The position numbers were made by a program, and so were the translations under genes. DNA of 47,303 nucleotides from a virus. Where the stretch lies: positions 1 to 47,303 of IMG/VR virus record IMGVR_UViG_3300024432_000020; one strand, 5' to 3'. Of the stretch, positions 1 through 11,500 are shown one piece after another. Each line of letters starts with the position of its first letter. Position 1 is the stretch's first letter. The notes beneath the pieces are model-generated. The model ran no database searches. It was not told the origin of the DNA and saw nothing but the letters and a program-made list of their open reading frames with translations.

Positions 1-144
1 ATGAGCGGCCAACAGACCGGTCTCAAGAACAAACTCATGCAGGGTCTCGGGTGGATCAATGGCGGTGGTAATTTTGTGAGGGCACCACACCATGAGCAGT
101 TCATCGAAGACGACGACAACGGACAGCATTCCCGCGTGGCTTGA
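1..144 (+). CDS. 3' end of an upstream gene (partial)
   Basis: Frame 1 is open from the first base to a TGA at 142-144, and the other two forward frames are closed early. It is probably the C-terminal tail of a virion gene cut by the window edge; an ATG happens to sit at base 1, so a 47-residue complete ORF cannot be excluded. The tail is Gly/Asn-rich and then acidic (EDDDNGQ). It overlaps the next gene by 53 bases. No function can be assigned. Confidence 0.4.
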   Translation: MSGQQTGLKNKLMQGLGWINGGGNFVRAPHHEQFIEDDDNGQHSRVA

Positions 145-1186
145 AGCAGGTAGCGAACAGGCTGTAGGAATTGCCCGAAGAGTTGCTGATCGGGAATACA
201 CGCCGTATGAAGAACAGCGAATTGCCGATCTCTCGGAGGGCGAGCGAGTCGCCGGGGAGCGGGCGCTTGGCATGGGTCAGGACTATCAGTCCGACCTGGA
301 GCGATCCCGTGAACTGACCGAGCAGGGCGTCCAGGGATTCACCGAGGCCGACATGCAGGGCTACATGAGTCCCTACATTGAGGGCGCACTGGATCCGGCG
401 GCGCGTGAGCTTCGCGAAGAAATCGCCAGGCAGCAGCAGGCGATCGGTGGCAAAGCCGGCATGTCCGGTGCGTTCGGTGGCGCTCGTCACGGCATCGCCG
501 AGGCCGAAGGACGCCGCGGCGGCCTCGAGGCCATGAGCGACCTGTACGGGCGTGGCTACCAGCAGGCCTTCGAATCTGCCCGTGACCAGTTCAATCGCGA
601 TCGCGATGTGTTTGCTCGAGGAGCGGAGCAGTTCCGGGCGACGGGTCAGGCAGGCCAGCAGATGCTGACGCAGGACATCCAGAACCTGCTGACAACCGGC
701 GGCGTTCAGCGCCAGCTGGAGCAGGCAGGCCTTGACTTCGATTACGGCCAGTTCATCGAGGCCAGGGACTGGGACGTCAACAACCTGAAGCCACTGCTCG
801 ACACGCTGTCGACAGTTCCTCACACCAAGACCCGGACGCAGAAGGAGAAGAAGGGCGCCCTGGGTACCGTCCTCGGCGTGGCAGCCACGGTTGCCGGCGC
901 CTACTTTACCGGCGGCGCATCACTTGCTGCCTCTGGCGCGAGCGGCGGATTCCTGAAGAAGGTCGGTGTTGGATTCGGCGACATGCTGGGCGGTGAAGGC
1001 GCAGGCATGGCGGCCTTTGGCGGAGGCGGAGGCGGAGGCGGCGGCAGCGGAGGCGGAGGCTGGGCTGGCTGGTCAGATCCATGGGCCGGCGGTTATGGCG
1101 GCGGTGGCGGCGGCGGTGGCGGCGGTGGTTCCTTTGGTGGTTGGAATGATCCATATGGTACCGGCGGCATGGTTCCAGAGTACTAG
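92..1186 (+). CDS. Gly-rich virion (internal/ejection-type) protein
   Basis: 364 residues. The N-terminal two thirds are helical, Gln/Glu/Arg-rich and resemble podovirus structural proteins (signature GMSGAFGGARHGIAEAEGRR near residues 122-141). A small hydrophobic Ala/Gly segment follows (about 255-285). The C-terminus is a glycine tract with Trp-Ser/Asn-Asp-Pro repeats (WSDPW, WNDPY). A GAGGG lies 8-9 bases before the ATG. It sits directly before a Pro-rich protein and the giant polyvalent gene, which is where podoviruses place proteins ejected with the DNA. The structural role is inferred from context and composition; an enzymatic role is not apparent. The reverse-strand ORFs across it are shadows. 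Confidence 0.7.
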   Translation: MSSSSKTTTTDSIPAWLEAGSEQAVGIARRVADREYTPYEEQRIADLSEGERVAGERALGMGQDYQSDLERSRELTEQGVQGFTEADMQGYMSPYIEGALDPAARELREEIARQQQAIGGKAGMSGAFGGARHGIAEAEGRRGGLEAMSDLYGRGYQQAFESARDQFNRDRDVFARGAEQFRATGQAGQQMLTQDIQNLLTTGGVQRQLEQAGLDFDYGQFIEARDWDVNNLKPLLDTLSTVPHTKTRTQKEKKGALGTVLGVAATVAGAYFTGGASLAASGASGGFLKKVGVGFGDMLGGEGAGMAAFGGGGGGGGGSGGGGWAGWSDPWAGGYGGGGGGGGGGGSFGGWNDPYGTGGMVPEY

Positions 1187-1195
1187 GAGATAATC

Positions 1196-2575
1196 ATGGG
1201 CGACAAATTAAACGAATGGATCAACGCGAACTCCGCCACGCTGCAGGCGCTTTCTGGACCAGGGCAACCGGGCATACCGCCATCAGCGATACCTGGTGCG
1301 CCAGGCGCGCCCGGTGCGCCACCGCCAGGATTCCCGCCGGCAGACCCTGCAGCAGCAGGGGGGTTTCCCCCGCCGCAGGCAGGACCGCCGGCAGGCCCAC
1401 CGCCTGGTGCTACTGACTACTCAGGTGCGTTCCCTGGTCCAGCGCCAGCCGCAACACCGCAGCCGCCTGCCTTCGACATGCCGATGATGCAGCCACAGGC
1501 CGCACCGGTCGAAGTCGGCGGACCAACACCAGGCGCGCCACCGCCAGAGGCGGCACCGAAGCCGAAGCCCAAGGACGCCGTTGGATTCGAAGATGTAATG
1601 AAGGACGCCGATCCCAAACAGATCGACGAGGCGATCAAGGTCATGGAGACAGCCTCTGGCAAGTCGGTCGAGGAACTCTATACCGCGCAGACTGGCGCAC
1701 CGCCACCGGAGGGCATGGGCAAACGGAAGCTCGGTCAGGCCTTATTCGAATTCGGACTGAACCTAATGGCGGCGCCAGCAGGCTTGAGCGATGTCGAGAC
1801 GATCGGCCGGGCTGGACAGGCCACCATTGCCCAAAGGACTCAGCGCGAAGAGAAGGAGGAGCAGAAGGCCTTGGCTGCTGAGGAACGGCGTGCTGCCGCA
1901 CACGAGCGCGCTATGGGTCGCCTTGATCGCAAGTTCGATCGTGCTGCCACGCTGGAGCGCCTGTCGATGGAACGACAGCGCACGCAGGCAGCGCTTGATA
2001 AACCGATCGGCGAGTTCACGAACTATGTTGGCCCTGGTGGCTACATGTATGAGTGGAACCCGGAGACTCAGGAAGGTCGCCAGATCATTATCAATGGCAA
2101 GCCGATGAAGGCTACTGACCAGGCGATCGCAGGTAAGCAGCAGCGCTTCGATACCGAGGTTCGTTTCAACATGTACATGGGTGTCTACGGCAAGGATTCC
2201 GATGGCAATCCTCTCACTGGTGAAGCGTTCAGCCTGGCTCAGAAGGAAGCACTCAAGTTTGCCAATCGCCAGAAGCCATACACCAGAGCGGAGGCGAATC
2301 GATCAGCGGTAGATGGTGCGACATCACTGTTCAAGAACGATTCGAACTACGCGCTGGCGACGCCTGAAGAGCAGCGCACGATGTTCAAGGCCAAGGTTGC
2401 CGAACTGACCGAGATGTACATGGCTGGCTATGGCAATGGCGGTGGCGAACCTGATGCATCGAAGCTAGTCGAGGGGGTTGCCACTGCGATCACAAATGAC
2501 AATGGCATCACCGAGTACTGGATGCTGAAGAACGGCGAGAAAGTCAAGGTAAACGAGAGTCAACTGGTGCGATAG
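1196..2575 (+). CDS. Pro-rich virion-associated protein
   Basis: 459 residues, preceded by AGGAGATAATC. Residues about 20-125 are a disordered Pro/Gly/Ala region with short collagen-like stretches (GAPGAPGAPPPG). Residues about 130-160 hold an acidic helix, followed by a charged coiled-coil-like stretch at about 205-265 (REEKEEQKALAAEERRAA). The C-terminal half contains aromatic/Gly segments and ends in a small beta-rich part (WMLKNGEKVKVNESQLVR). Its stop abuts the ATG of the 4513-residue gene, so the two are probably co-translated and may act together in the virion. No enzymatic motif was recognised. Confidence 0.65.
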   Translation: MGDKLNEWINANSATLQALSGPGQPGIPPSAIPGAPGAPGAPPPGFPPADPAAAGGFPPPQAGPPAGPPPGATDYSGAFPGPAPAATPQPPAFDMPMMQPQAAPVEVGGPTPGAPPPEAAPKPKPKDAVGFEDVMKDADPKQIDEAIKVMETASGKSVEELYTAQTGAPPPEGMGKRKLGQALFEFGLNLMAAPAGLSDVETIGRAGQATIAQRTQREEKEEQKALAAEERRAAAHERAMGRLDRKFDRAATLERLSMERQRTQAALDKPIGEFTNYVGPGGYMYEWNPETQEGRQIIINGKPMKATDQAIAGKQQRFDTEVRFNMYMGVYGKDSDGNPLTGEAFSLAQKEALKFANRQKPYTRAEANRSAVDGATSLFKNDSNYALATPEEQRTMFKAKVAELTEMYMAGYGNGGGEPDASKLVEGVATAITNDNGITEYWMLKNGEKVKVNESQLVR

Positions 2576-5500
2576 ATGGCCTGGACCTACGGCGCACAAT
2601 TTCAAGTTCGAGATCCTGACGAGCAGGACGAGAACGGCCTGACGTACGGCGAGCAGGTGCCGGTAGCATTCGGCGACTACTCGAAGGCTACCTATGGCGA
2701 GCGGTTCGATGTGCATGACCTTGATCCTATTCAGGGTGCTGAACCAGGCCTTCGCCAGCGACTGCTGTCCAGCGTCGATCTTGCATCTGAACCTGCCAGC
2801 GAGTTCCAGCCCGGTGATCGCAGGTGGGCAGAAAGCAGGTTCGAAGAGGACCAAGAGCGGCCCAAGGTCTACATCAATCACCAGAAATTTCAGGATGCCG
2901 GTGCCAGCGGCTACGAAGGCAAGATGCTGCTGGCCGAGTCGCTGCATAACCTGAAGAACGTCGATCCCGCCCGATACCGAAGACTGCAGCGAGCAGCGGC
3001 AGAAAGCCCTGAGTACATGAAGTGGGCCAAGGAATCGTATCGTCTATCTCAGGACGAGGGCGAGGAACGGTCATTCGAAGACTGGCACAGGGTTTCGCGT
3101 TTCGACCAGGTCATCGGCGGTTACCTGTTCGCTCAGGATCCCAGCATCCCGACCATGGCCGAGTGGTCCCGTACTGATCTGCCGTTTGGCGAGGGGCTGA
3201 CAAAGGAACTGGACGATCTTGAGAAGGCGCTCGGGGCTGAACAGCCGAAGCAAAGCCAGTCGTTCATCATCCGGCGCCCGAGTCCGGAAGAAGCCGCAGA
3301 GTTGCGAGAACGATATGAGACCAAACCATGGGAGCGAATTACATCCGAGGCTGCCGGTGGCGGCATCCTGGGACTGCCATCCAAGCAGGAAATAATGGAG
3401 CGGAAGTATCCGCGTGCCAAGGAGAAAATGCAGGCGATTGAAGATGCGTCCTGGGAAGGTGTCGAAGAAACTGGCTGGGGCGAGGGATTCTCAAAAACAA
3501 TGGAGAAGCAACTGCCGAACTACAGGCGGCAGGTGTTCGGCGGTATGCGCGGTGGCAATCCGGTAACCGTCGCAGACCTCGAGCAAAATGCGATGGCCGA
3601 GCAGATGATTACCGGCACCGGACGTATCCAGGATTCAATTGAGAATAACCGCATCGCCAAGGAGTGGGGATTCGAGGAGGGATCTGATCGGGTGCCTGAG
3701 GGCGTTCATCCAGTCGATGCCTTTGTGGAATGGCTCGGGACTGCTGATGGCCGTGGTGAAACGGAGTTGGTGGCAGCGAGTACTCCGGTTGCAGTCATAG
3801 CCCAAGATATCTGGGATGCCGAAACACAGACCTGGGACGATGCTGCGCTTCTCGTTAAGCCACACAGCCTGAAATACTATGCGTTCGGATCGCTGGATGC
3901 CTTTCTCAATATGGGCCCAGCGGTGGCGGCCACGTTTTTGACAAAGAATCCCATGGTCGGTGCTGCCATCATGGGAACCCAGGTCTATGGCCAGACATAC
4001 GGGACGATGCTGGATCGCGGATATTCGCCAGATCAGGCGAGGGCAGCCGCCGTTTTCTCAGCGCTTGCCGAAACAGTAACCGAGCGGGTCTCGCTTGGAG
4101 TTCTCACCAAGAATAATTTCACCGGGCTGAAACGAATCTTTGCCGGTGCCGGTGCTGAAGGCCTGCAGGAACCAATCACTGAAGCCCTGCAGATGGGTTA
4201 CGACGTGGGAATCCTCGGCGATGACATAGGCATGGGCGAGGCCTTCATGCGCCTAGTCGATGCCGGCATCATCGGCTTTGGTGTTGGCGGCGGCATGGGG
4301 GCCACCGTCGAGGCGCTCAATCGTGCGAGTACTCCAGCCGCCCAGGAGGAAGCCAAATACGAACAGCACATGGATGCGCTGCATCTCGACCTAACCAAGG
4401 CAAATCAAGAGGCGCAGGCGCTTGAAGTCCTCGAGGGGAATACCGAGCTCCTGGATAAGGTGATCAACAATCAGTTGGCAGATGTTTCGAATGAGGAACT
4501 TGCTGAGCTTGAAGAGCAGAAACTGATCAGGATCGAAGACGATGGCACGATCAAGGCGCTGCCGAAAGCTCGGCGCCAGGTAGCCAAGGCACAGGTCGAA
4601 GTCAGACAGAAGCGCAAGAAGGAGGCACTCAAAGCTCGAGGTGTTAGTGAAGCCGAGGCAGGCCCGACCGTCGAAATCTTGGACATGGCGCCTGCGTTTG
4701 CAGCGGCCGAAGTCGAGACTGAAATCGACCCGACCGATGCGCAGAAATCTGCTGGCAATTACCGCAAGGGACGTTTCACGTGGAACGGTGTCGAGGTTGC
4801 AATCGAAACGCCAGCTGGCGCAACAAGGTCTGGCGTCGACGAGCAGGGGCGTCCCTGGTCGCAGGTCATGAACTCTGGGTACGGTTACTTCACATCGAAA
4901 CCCGGCGCCGACACCGTCGATGGAGAACCGACCGAAGGGGTCGACGCTTACATCGGACCCGACCTGACAGTCCCCACCGTGTATGTGATCAACCAGGCGA
5001 AGAACCCTCGCCGGGAAGCCGTCGGCGAGAACTTCGATGAACACAAGGTCATGGTCGGCTACCAGTCGCAGCAAGCGGCTCTCAATGCTTACGCAGAAGA
5101 CTTTGCGCCGGTTCGTGTAGTCGAGGGCGAAGTCGTTGGCAAGTACCCTGGTGAGCCGCTGGCAGATAACGAGATGGTCGACCTGTGGTTCGACGATCTT
5201 GCGCGCATGACAGAACGCGCGACAGACCTTGAGACGCGCGCCGAGCCGCTCAATTCCGTGGAGGAACTGGAGCTCGAGGAGCTTCGCGAAGATATCGAGA
5301 CGCGCCGGACTGACATTGCCGGCGAAGGCTATGACCCAGCCGCGTTGCTTGCCGCACCTAAAGTATCCGTACTCCCCATGCAGCCGCAGCAGTTCAAGGC
5401 GTGGCTCGACAGACCATCGCATGCGCTGCCGGTTTCCCTGGATGATCGTGCCGGCTACGACAAGCTGCCGGTATTCGCTACCGTCGAGGCAACTGACCCG

Positions 5501-8500
5501 ACACCTGAGCGCTACCCATCGCGTGGCAAGAAGGTCACTGGAGCGCCACCAGGGAGACGCTCCTTCAAAGACATCGACAAACTGATCGAGAAAACCGTGG
5601 CGATCCTCGAGGATTCGAAACTGATTCCGCCTGAGGCCTGGACCTGGTACGAGGACTCTGGGCGAAAGATTCGAGAGATCACCCGCAACGACCCGGAACT
5701 GATGCACTCCGTGGTCCAGATCCTGGCGGCCACATCGCAGGGTGCTGGCGTAGGCGCGAACACAACCTTCATGATCAAGGGTGCCTACGCGATCGCCAAG
5801 GGCGAGACCAAACCAGAGACCGGCATGTATCCGCAGACCGCCAGCGCGAACATCGAAACGATGGCTAAGCTTGAAACCCAGGAGATCACCAACCAGCAGC
5901 CTGGCATTGGCTCCAAGGTGATGAGCTTCTACCGCAACCTGTACGACGCCACATTCAACACCAACCTGTATCCCGACGATGTCACGATTGATCGGTGGAT
6001 GGTCAGGAATCTGGGCTACACCGCTGGCGATTCGGTCGAGGGTACGCAATACGATTACGCCCGGAAGATATTTCAGGATGCCACCGCGCGTTACAACGCG
6101 AGGAACGGAACGAACTGGCTGCCGCGGAATGCTCAGGCAGCGCTGTGGGTACACGAGCGATCAAAGGCATCGATGTCGAAGACGGGCAAGGTGACCCCGG
6201 TCGATGCATTTGCCGAACACATCGAGGCCGTGACCGCAAGAGTCACGCACGAGGCAGTGCCATCGAAGACTACCGAGCAGGGCCGTCAGGTCGATGTCTT
6301 ACCGCGGGAAGAGAAGCAGGAACTCGGGCGGCGCCAGCGCGAGGCCTTGGCGGAGAACAATACGCATGTCGTGATGGAAGCACTCGGCGTGCCGCTCTAC
6401 AACGTCGCCACAGCGATCGGCGGTTACGAGGGCATGATCAACCCGAACGAGATTTCGAACATCGTCATGGTCGGTGGCGCTGAACTTGACCGGCCGAGGG
6501 CAGATGTCTTCTCGCGGATCATGCAGTACATCTATACGCAGGATGCGGTGCCCTGGTTCCGAGCGGAGCGGAAGGCCGCAACCAGCGAGAAGACCGGCAA
6601 CTTCGGGCGGAGATACACGCAGGGTATCAACTGGGATCTTCAGGGGCCGCTCAACGAGGATCAGGAAACCATGCTCTTCGATGCCCTGCGAAAGGCGCTG
6701 GGTCCAGACGCTGGGTTCAGCATGGTTGGTGAAGATCAACTAGTAATAATCGATTTCAAAGATGAGAAGGGCGTCACATTTTCTGGACTTAAACCTGCTG
6801 AATTCATTGAAAAAATCGACCAGATAGGGGAAAATATCGGAGCCGATCTTGGAGTTGTTAACAGCCACACTTTCGGCGCTGAGGGTAACTATTTAACACA
6901 GGACTGGGAGACTGACCCCAATGGCCAAAGACTCGAAGAAGCGATTCAAGAGTACGCCAGCACCCGCGGACCACCGGATCTTCTCGAACGGGTTCGTGCT
7001 TGGCGGGAAAGTGCGCAAGGCATCACCCGCGAGTTCCTCAAAGCCGATACCAGGCCGAGGGCGGGGGCAGCCGCACCGATATCCGTGGCTCGACTCGACG
7101 ACCGATCCGCGACCGAAGACGCCGTCTTCCAAAGATTCGGGTCAGTAGATCGCACACGAGATACGACCGAAGAGCTTAAGTTCTATGACCTCACCCCGGT
7201 CGTAGAGAATCCCGAACTCACTGATCGCCTGGCCGATTCCTTCGGCTATACGATCGAAGTATTCTCGTTCGAAGCCGATAACTTCAAGCTGCCCAGACTG
7301 GGCAAAAAGAACTACGAGGAAGGGACGGTCTACATCTATGATCCGGCGGCCGCTCACGGGTCATTCAAAGACGAGACCTATACCCGCGCCTGGCGAGTCA
7401 GCCACGAGATTGCGCACGGCATAACCGAACGCCTGATGCAGGAACGCTACGGTGACTCGAGGCGCTACGGTCGTCTCGGTCGGCCGATGATGGGCGAGCG
7501 CGGTGTGCCGCCGAAGCGCGTGGAGGTCGAGCTCGAGCCGCTGACACTGCTGCAGGCCCAGCGCGCAGTGGAGTGGGAAGATGTGGCGTTTCGTGTGCAG
7601 CGAGTCCTGCTCGACAAGATGGGCATCTCGATCCCTGACTCGGTCTTCAACCAGGAATACAACACCAACATTGCCGACGCCACCTTCCGTACTGTGACCG
7701 GAGACTTCGCCGATGCTGGCGAGTTCGGATTCAAGCCGTCGGTGTTCAAGCCGACCATCAAGTCGATACTCACCGGGCTGGAGCGTACCGAGCAGGCCTT
7801 GGCCGAAGACCAGGGACGCGAGGCAACCGAGGGCATCGATCTCGCAACCTACAACCAGATCAGCGATGAGCAACTGCAGGAGGCGATCGATCTCCAGAGC
7901 AGGGAGCCAGCCGACAAGCCGCTCTTCTCTGTCGTACCTGGAGTGCCGGCGGACACGAAATGGTACCGCGGCTCGCAGCATGAGGAGATCAGGCTGCACA
8001 GGGAGACCGGCATCGTGCATGCCTCGACCTCTGAGAAAACGGCAAGCGCCTTCGGCCCAGTCAGCGAGGTGACGCTGCATGTGCAGAACCCGTTCGACTA
8101 TGAAAACCCGGCGCATGCCAAAGCGCTGAAGGCACAGTTCAGGACCAATGCCCAGCTGATGAAATTCGCGCAGGCACTGGATGTGGTGCATGGCGGCGAG
8201 CGCACCTGGTTGGGCGGTGAAGGCACGCTCGAGGATGTGCGCGAGTATTTCAATGTCGGCCTTGAGATGGGCAACTACCAGACGCTCGAGTCGCCGGCAG
8301 TGCTGGAGGCTATCCGGGCGATGGGCCATGACTCTGTGTACATGGTCGAGGATGACTTCGGACCCAAGGGCATAGCTGTCTTCGATGCTGCCCTGATGAC
8401 CAGGGACGCACCGCTCTTTGCCGTGATCGAGGACGAGGTGTTCCCCGGGTTCTACTCCGGGCTTGCTCGAGCGGCCCGAAACCTGAAGCAGGACAAAGGA

Positions 8501-11500
8501 ACCGGCAAGCAGATGCTGGCCATGCTGACCAAGATGCCAGGTGTCAAGGCTGAGGAGCTTGACTGGACCGGCGTACCTGAATACCTGAGGGCCAAGGAGA
8601 CCGTCACCAAGGACCAGTTGATCGCGTTCATCGACGCCAACGGTGTGCGGATCGAAGAAACCAATCTCGGTTACAGAGGGATTGGGCGTGGTGACATGCC
8701 TGAAGATGTCAACTGGAAGAAGGTGCAGGATGCCTACGAAGCCGGCGAGGCCGGAGGCATCATGGACTTGCCGGCTACCCAGCAAGACATCGGCGGAACG
8801 ACATTAACCGAAGAACAAATCGAGGTGATTGAGGACAGGGGTTCTGAGTACGTTACCTGGGAGAGCATGACCCCAGGCCAGAAGAACCAATTCGCCCAGA
8901 TCGTTTACAAAGTGGACACGACAGGCGCAGCCGTACTCGGGACCGAATATGGTGGCGACAGCGTAACGCTGCCCGGTGGCAAGAACTATCGCGAGATTCT
9001 GCTGAGGCTGCCCGAAAAATCCATCGACATACCGGATGTCTCCAGGGCAGTAGGCTGGCCAACCGATGCAACCATTCGCGATCTTGATCGGCAGATGCGA
9101 GAAAAGTTCAACGAAGGCCTGACGCTCGAGCAGCGCGACTTTCTGCAGGGCGGGGCGCCTGCACAAATCATCGACATGCTGGATGACTGGGATGCCAGGC
9201 TTGGCATCGATGTGACAATGGCGAGAAGTCAGGTCGCACCGCCTCCTGTATCGATGACGGTACTGCAACTGGAAGAAGGCCCGGCGACAGAGGACCTTGC
9301 CGATGTCCTCATGACCGAACTGCACGAGACGGATATCCCCGTAGAAAAATGGGGTTGGTATAGCGAAGAGGGTCGATTCGAATTCGAGAATCTTGATGCC
9401 GACGAGTACGACATTGTCTATGAACTGTCGCGAGCGAATGGGGTGCAACTTATCAGCGGCGCACCGGAAGGGGCAGTGCCTCGCGCCGGCAGGGTCAATG
9501 GAGTTATTCAGTTAGGCCCAGGCATCAGCCAAAATGTGTGGAACCAAATCAATAAGCAACTCTATGAGATCGGGCTGAGCGATCAGGATGTCACCTGGGA
9601 AGATGACGAGCGTCGTTTTTATCTTAATGACGTGTCGCCCACCATGCTGGATCGCGCTAATACCATGGTCGGAAACTATGGCCTTGCAGCCCTGCAGCAG
9701 CCATCAGCAACGACCCCGGTTAAGCGAGCGCCTGCTGGCCGCCGACCGATAGAAACTTACTACGCTGCACACTGGAGCAGCTGGGCGAACATCCTTGCGA
9801 GCATTCGCATCACCGAGCGTATCGGTGAAGATGGCGAGCGCATCATGTTCATCGAGGAGATCCAGAGCGACTGGCACCAGACGGGCAGGGATGTCGGATA
9901 TCGGGATCGACCCAGGGGCATGACGCCTGAGAGAGACGACCTCAAGGCAATCAAGAAACCGCTCACCGACACGGCCGACTACTGGGAAATCAGAACGAAG
10001 ATCGGGCAGTTTGTTGTCAACGTCACCGCGGTGGATGGCGTCCTCCCAGACGAGAGCGCCGCCATTGATGAGGGCTATCGGCGACTGACCCAGGAAACGG
10101 AGATTCGCCGTCGAATTGAAAGGGAAGAACGGGGAGCCGTACCCGATGCGCCGTTCAAAGGTAATGCCTGGGCTGAACTCGCGATCAAACGAGTCATGCG
10201 CCTTGCGGCCGAAGAGGGATTCGATTCGGTTGCCTGGACCACAGGCGAGCAACAGTCAGCGCGGTATAGCCTGAGCAGGGTGCTTAACAGTCTTTCTGTC
10301 TCACCGAGCGCGCTCGAGGGCCGCCCGGATGTCCGTATCGTCTGGCTGGATCCACACATGGGAGATTCGATACAGCTTCAGGTTAATGCCGATGGCATGA
10401 TCGAAGACTCGGGCAGGCATGAATTCAAGAACAAAAAACTTTCGGATGTCGTCGGCACTCCCATGGCGAAACAGATCATGGAGACCGATAAGCGGATAGA
10501 GATCGACGCCGAGAACCTTGACATCGGTGGCCAAGGAATGAAGTCGTTCTACGACAGGACGATTCGCAACCTGGTCAGCAAGGTCATCAAGAAGCTCGAC
10601 AATACGATAAAGACCAGCAGCACCAGGATCGACACAAGCGAAGGTCGCGGCGGGCCATACACGGTAGGCCGGTGGCCTGGATCACCTCCGCCCGGAACAC
10701 CTGTGGCCCAAGTAGTTGAAGTCCAACACGCTCAACTGGCAGACCTTGCGGCAGCGGCAAGGCCGATCGACGAAGCTGACTATGGTTCGGACAGGCAGAT
10801 CAACGCCCAGAACAATTTCACGTATACGCTGCAACAGATTTTGCCGAGCGAGCAATGGGAGAACTTTGAAGACTACGCACATCGGGCTACCCCAGAGGAG
10901 ATGATCTCCTACGGCATGAGCCTGGCTGCCGCGGATGCTCCGCCGGTTATTATCACTCACGCAGAGATGGGGACGCTTACGGCCATGGCCGAAGAAGCGC
11001 GACGAGAGGCAGAGCAAGGCGCAGATGTGGGTCCTTATCCCACGGCCGATGAAGTTTTCTTTACGGAACTCTATGAATACATAAGCGAAGACCAGAAGGG
11101 CGTGCTTGATGACATAGCTTCTGATCCCGACACTGATCCGGGCGATGTCATCGACACCGGCCTTGGGATGGTCGTCGGGCAGTCACCAGATGTGGAAGTA
11201 CCAGTTGCGCCACGAGAAACGGTAGTCTCAGAAGACGAGTTACGCGAGCTTCGAGAACTAGGACGAGCCGCAAGGCCAGCGGAAGCTGCTGATGAGGGAA
11301 CGCCAGAACAACAAGACGCGTGGAATACCTTCGTTCGGAAGCTATCGGATACCTTGCCCTCATATGCCTGGGAAACATGGGAAGAGCGTGACGCCGAAGA
11401 AGCCCCCGGCGTTTACGAACTAATTACCTATGGCATTGCCTTGGCAGAAGAGGAGGCATTTACGATAACGCCAGAGATGGTGGCCAGACTTGAAAACACA

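Noticed and set aside
101-823. 240-codon minus ORF opposite the first virion gene
   Set aside because: Shadow of the plus-strand protein, which has a plausible SD and composition.
1216-1487. Short plus ORFs inside the Pro-rich virion gene
   Set aside because: Created by GC-rich Pro/Gly codons; the 459-residue frame is better supported.
4391-6154. 587-codon ORF on the minus strand
   Set aside because: Antisense shadow of the giant gene: no SD, low-information composition driven by the sense codons, and the sense frame carries recognisable domains throughout.
7361-8785. 474-codon minus ORF
   Set aside because: Opposite the HEIAH and ART-like domains; no protein-like motifs of its own.
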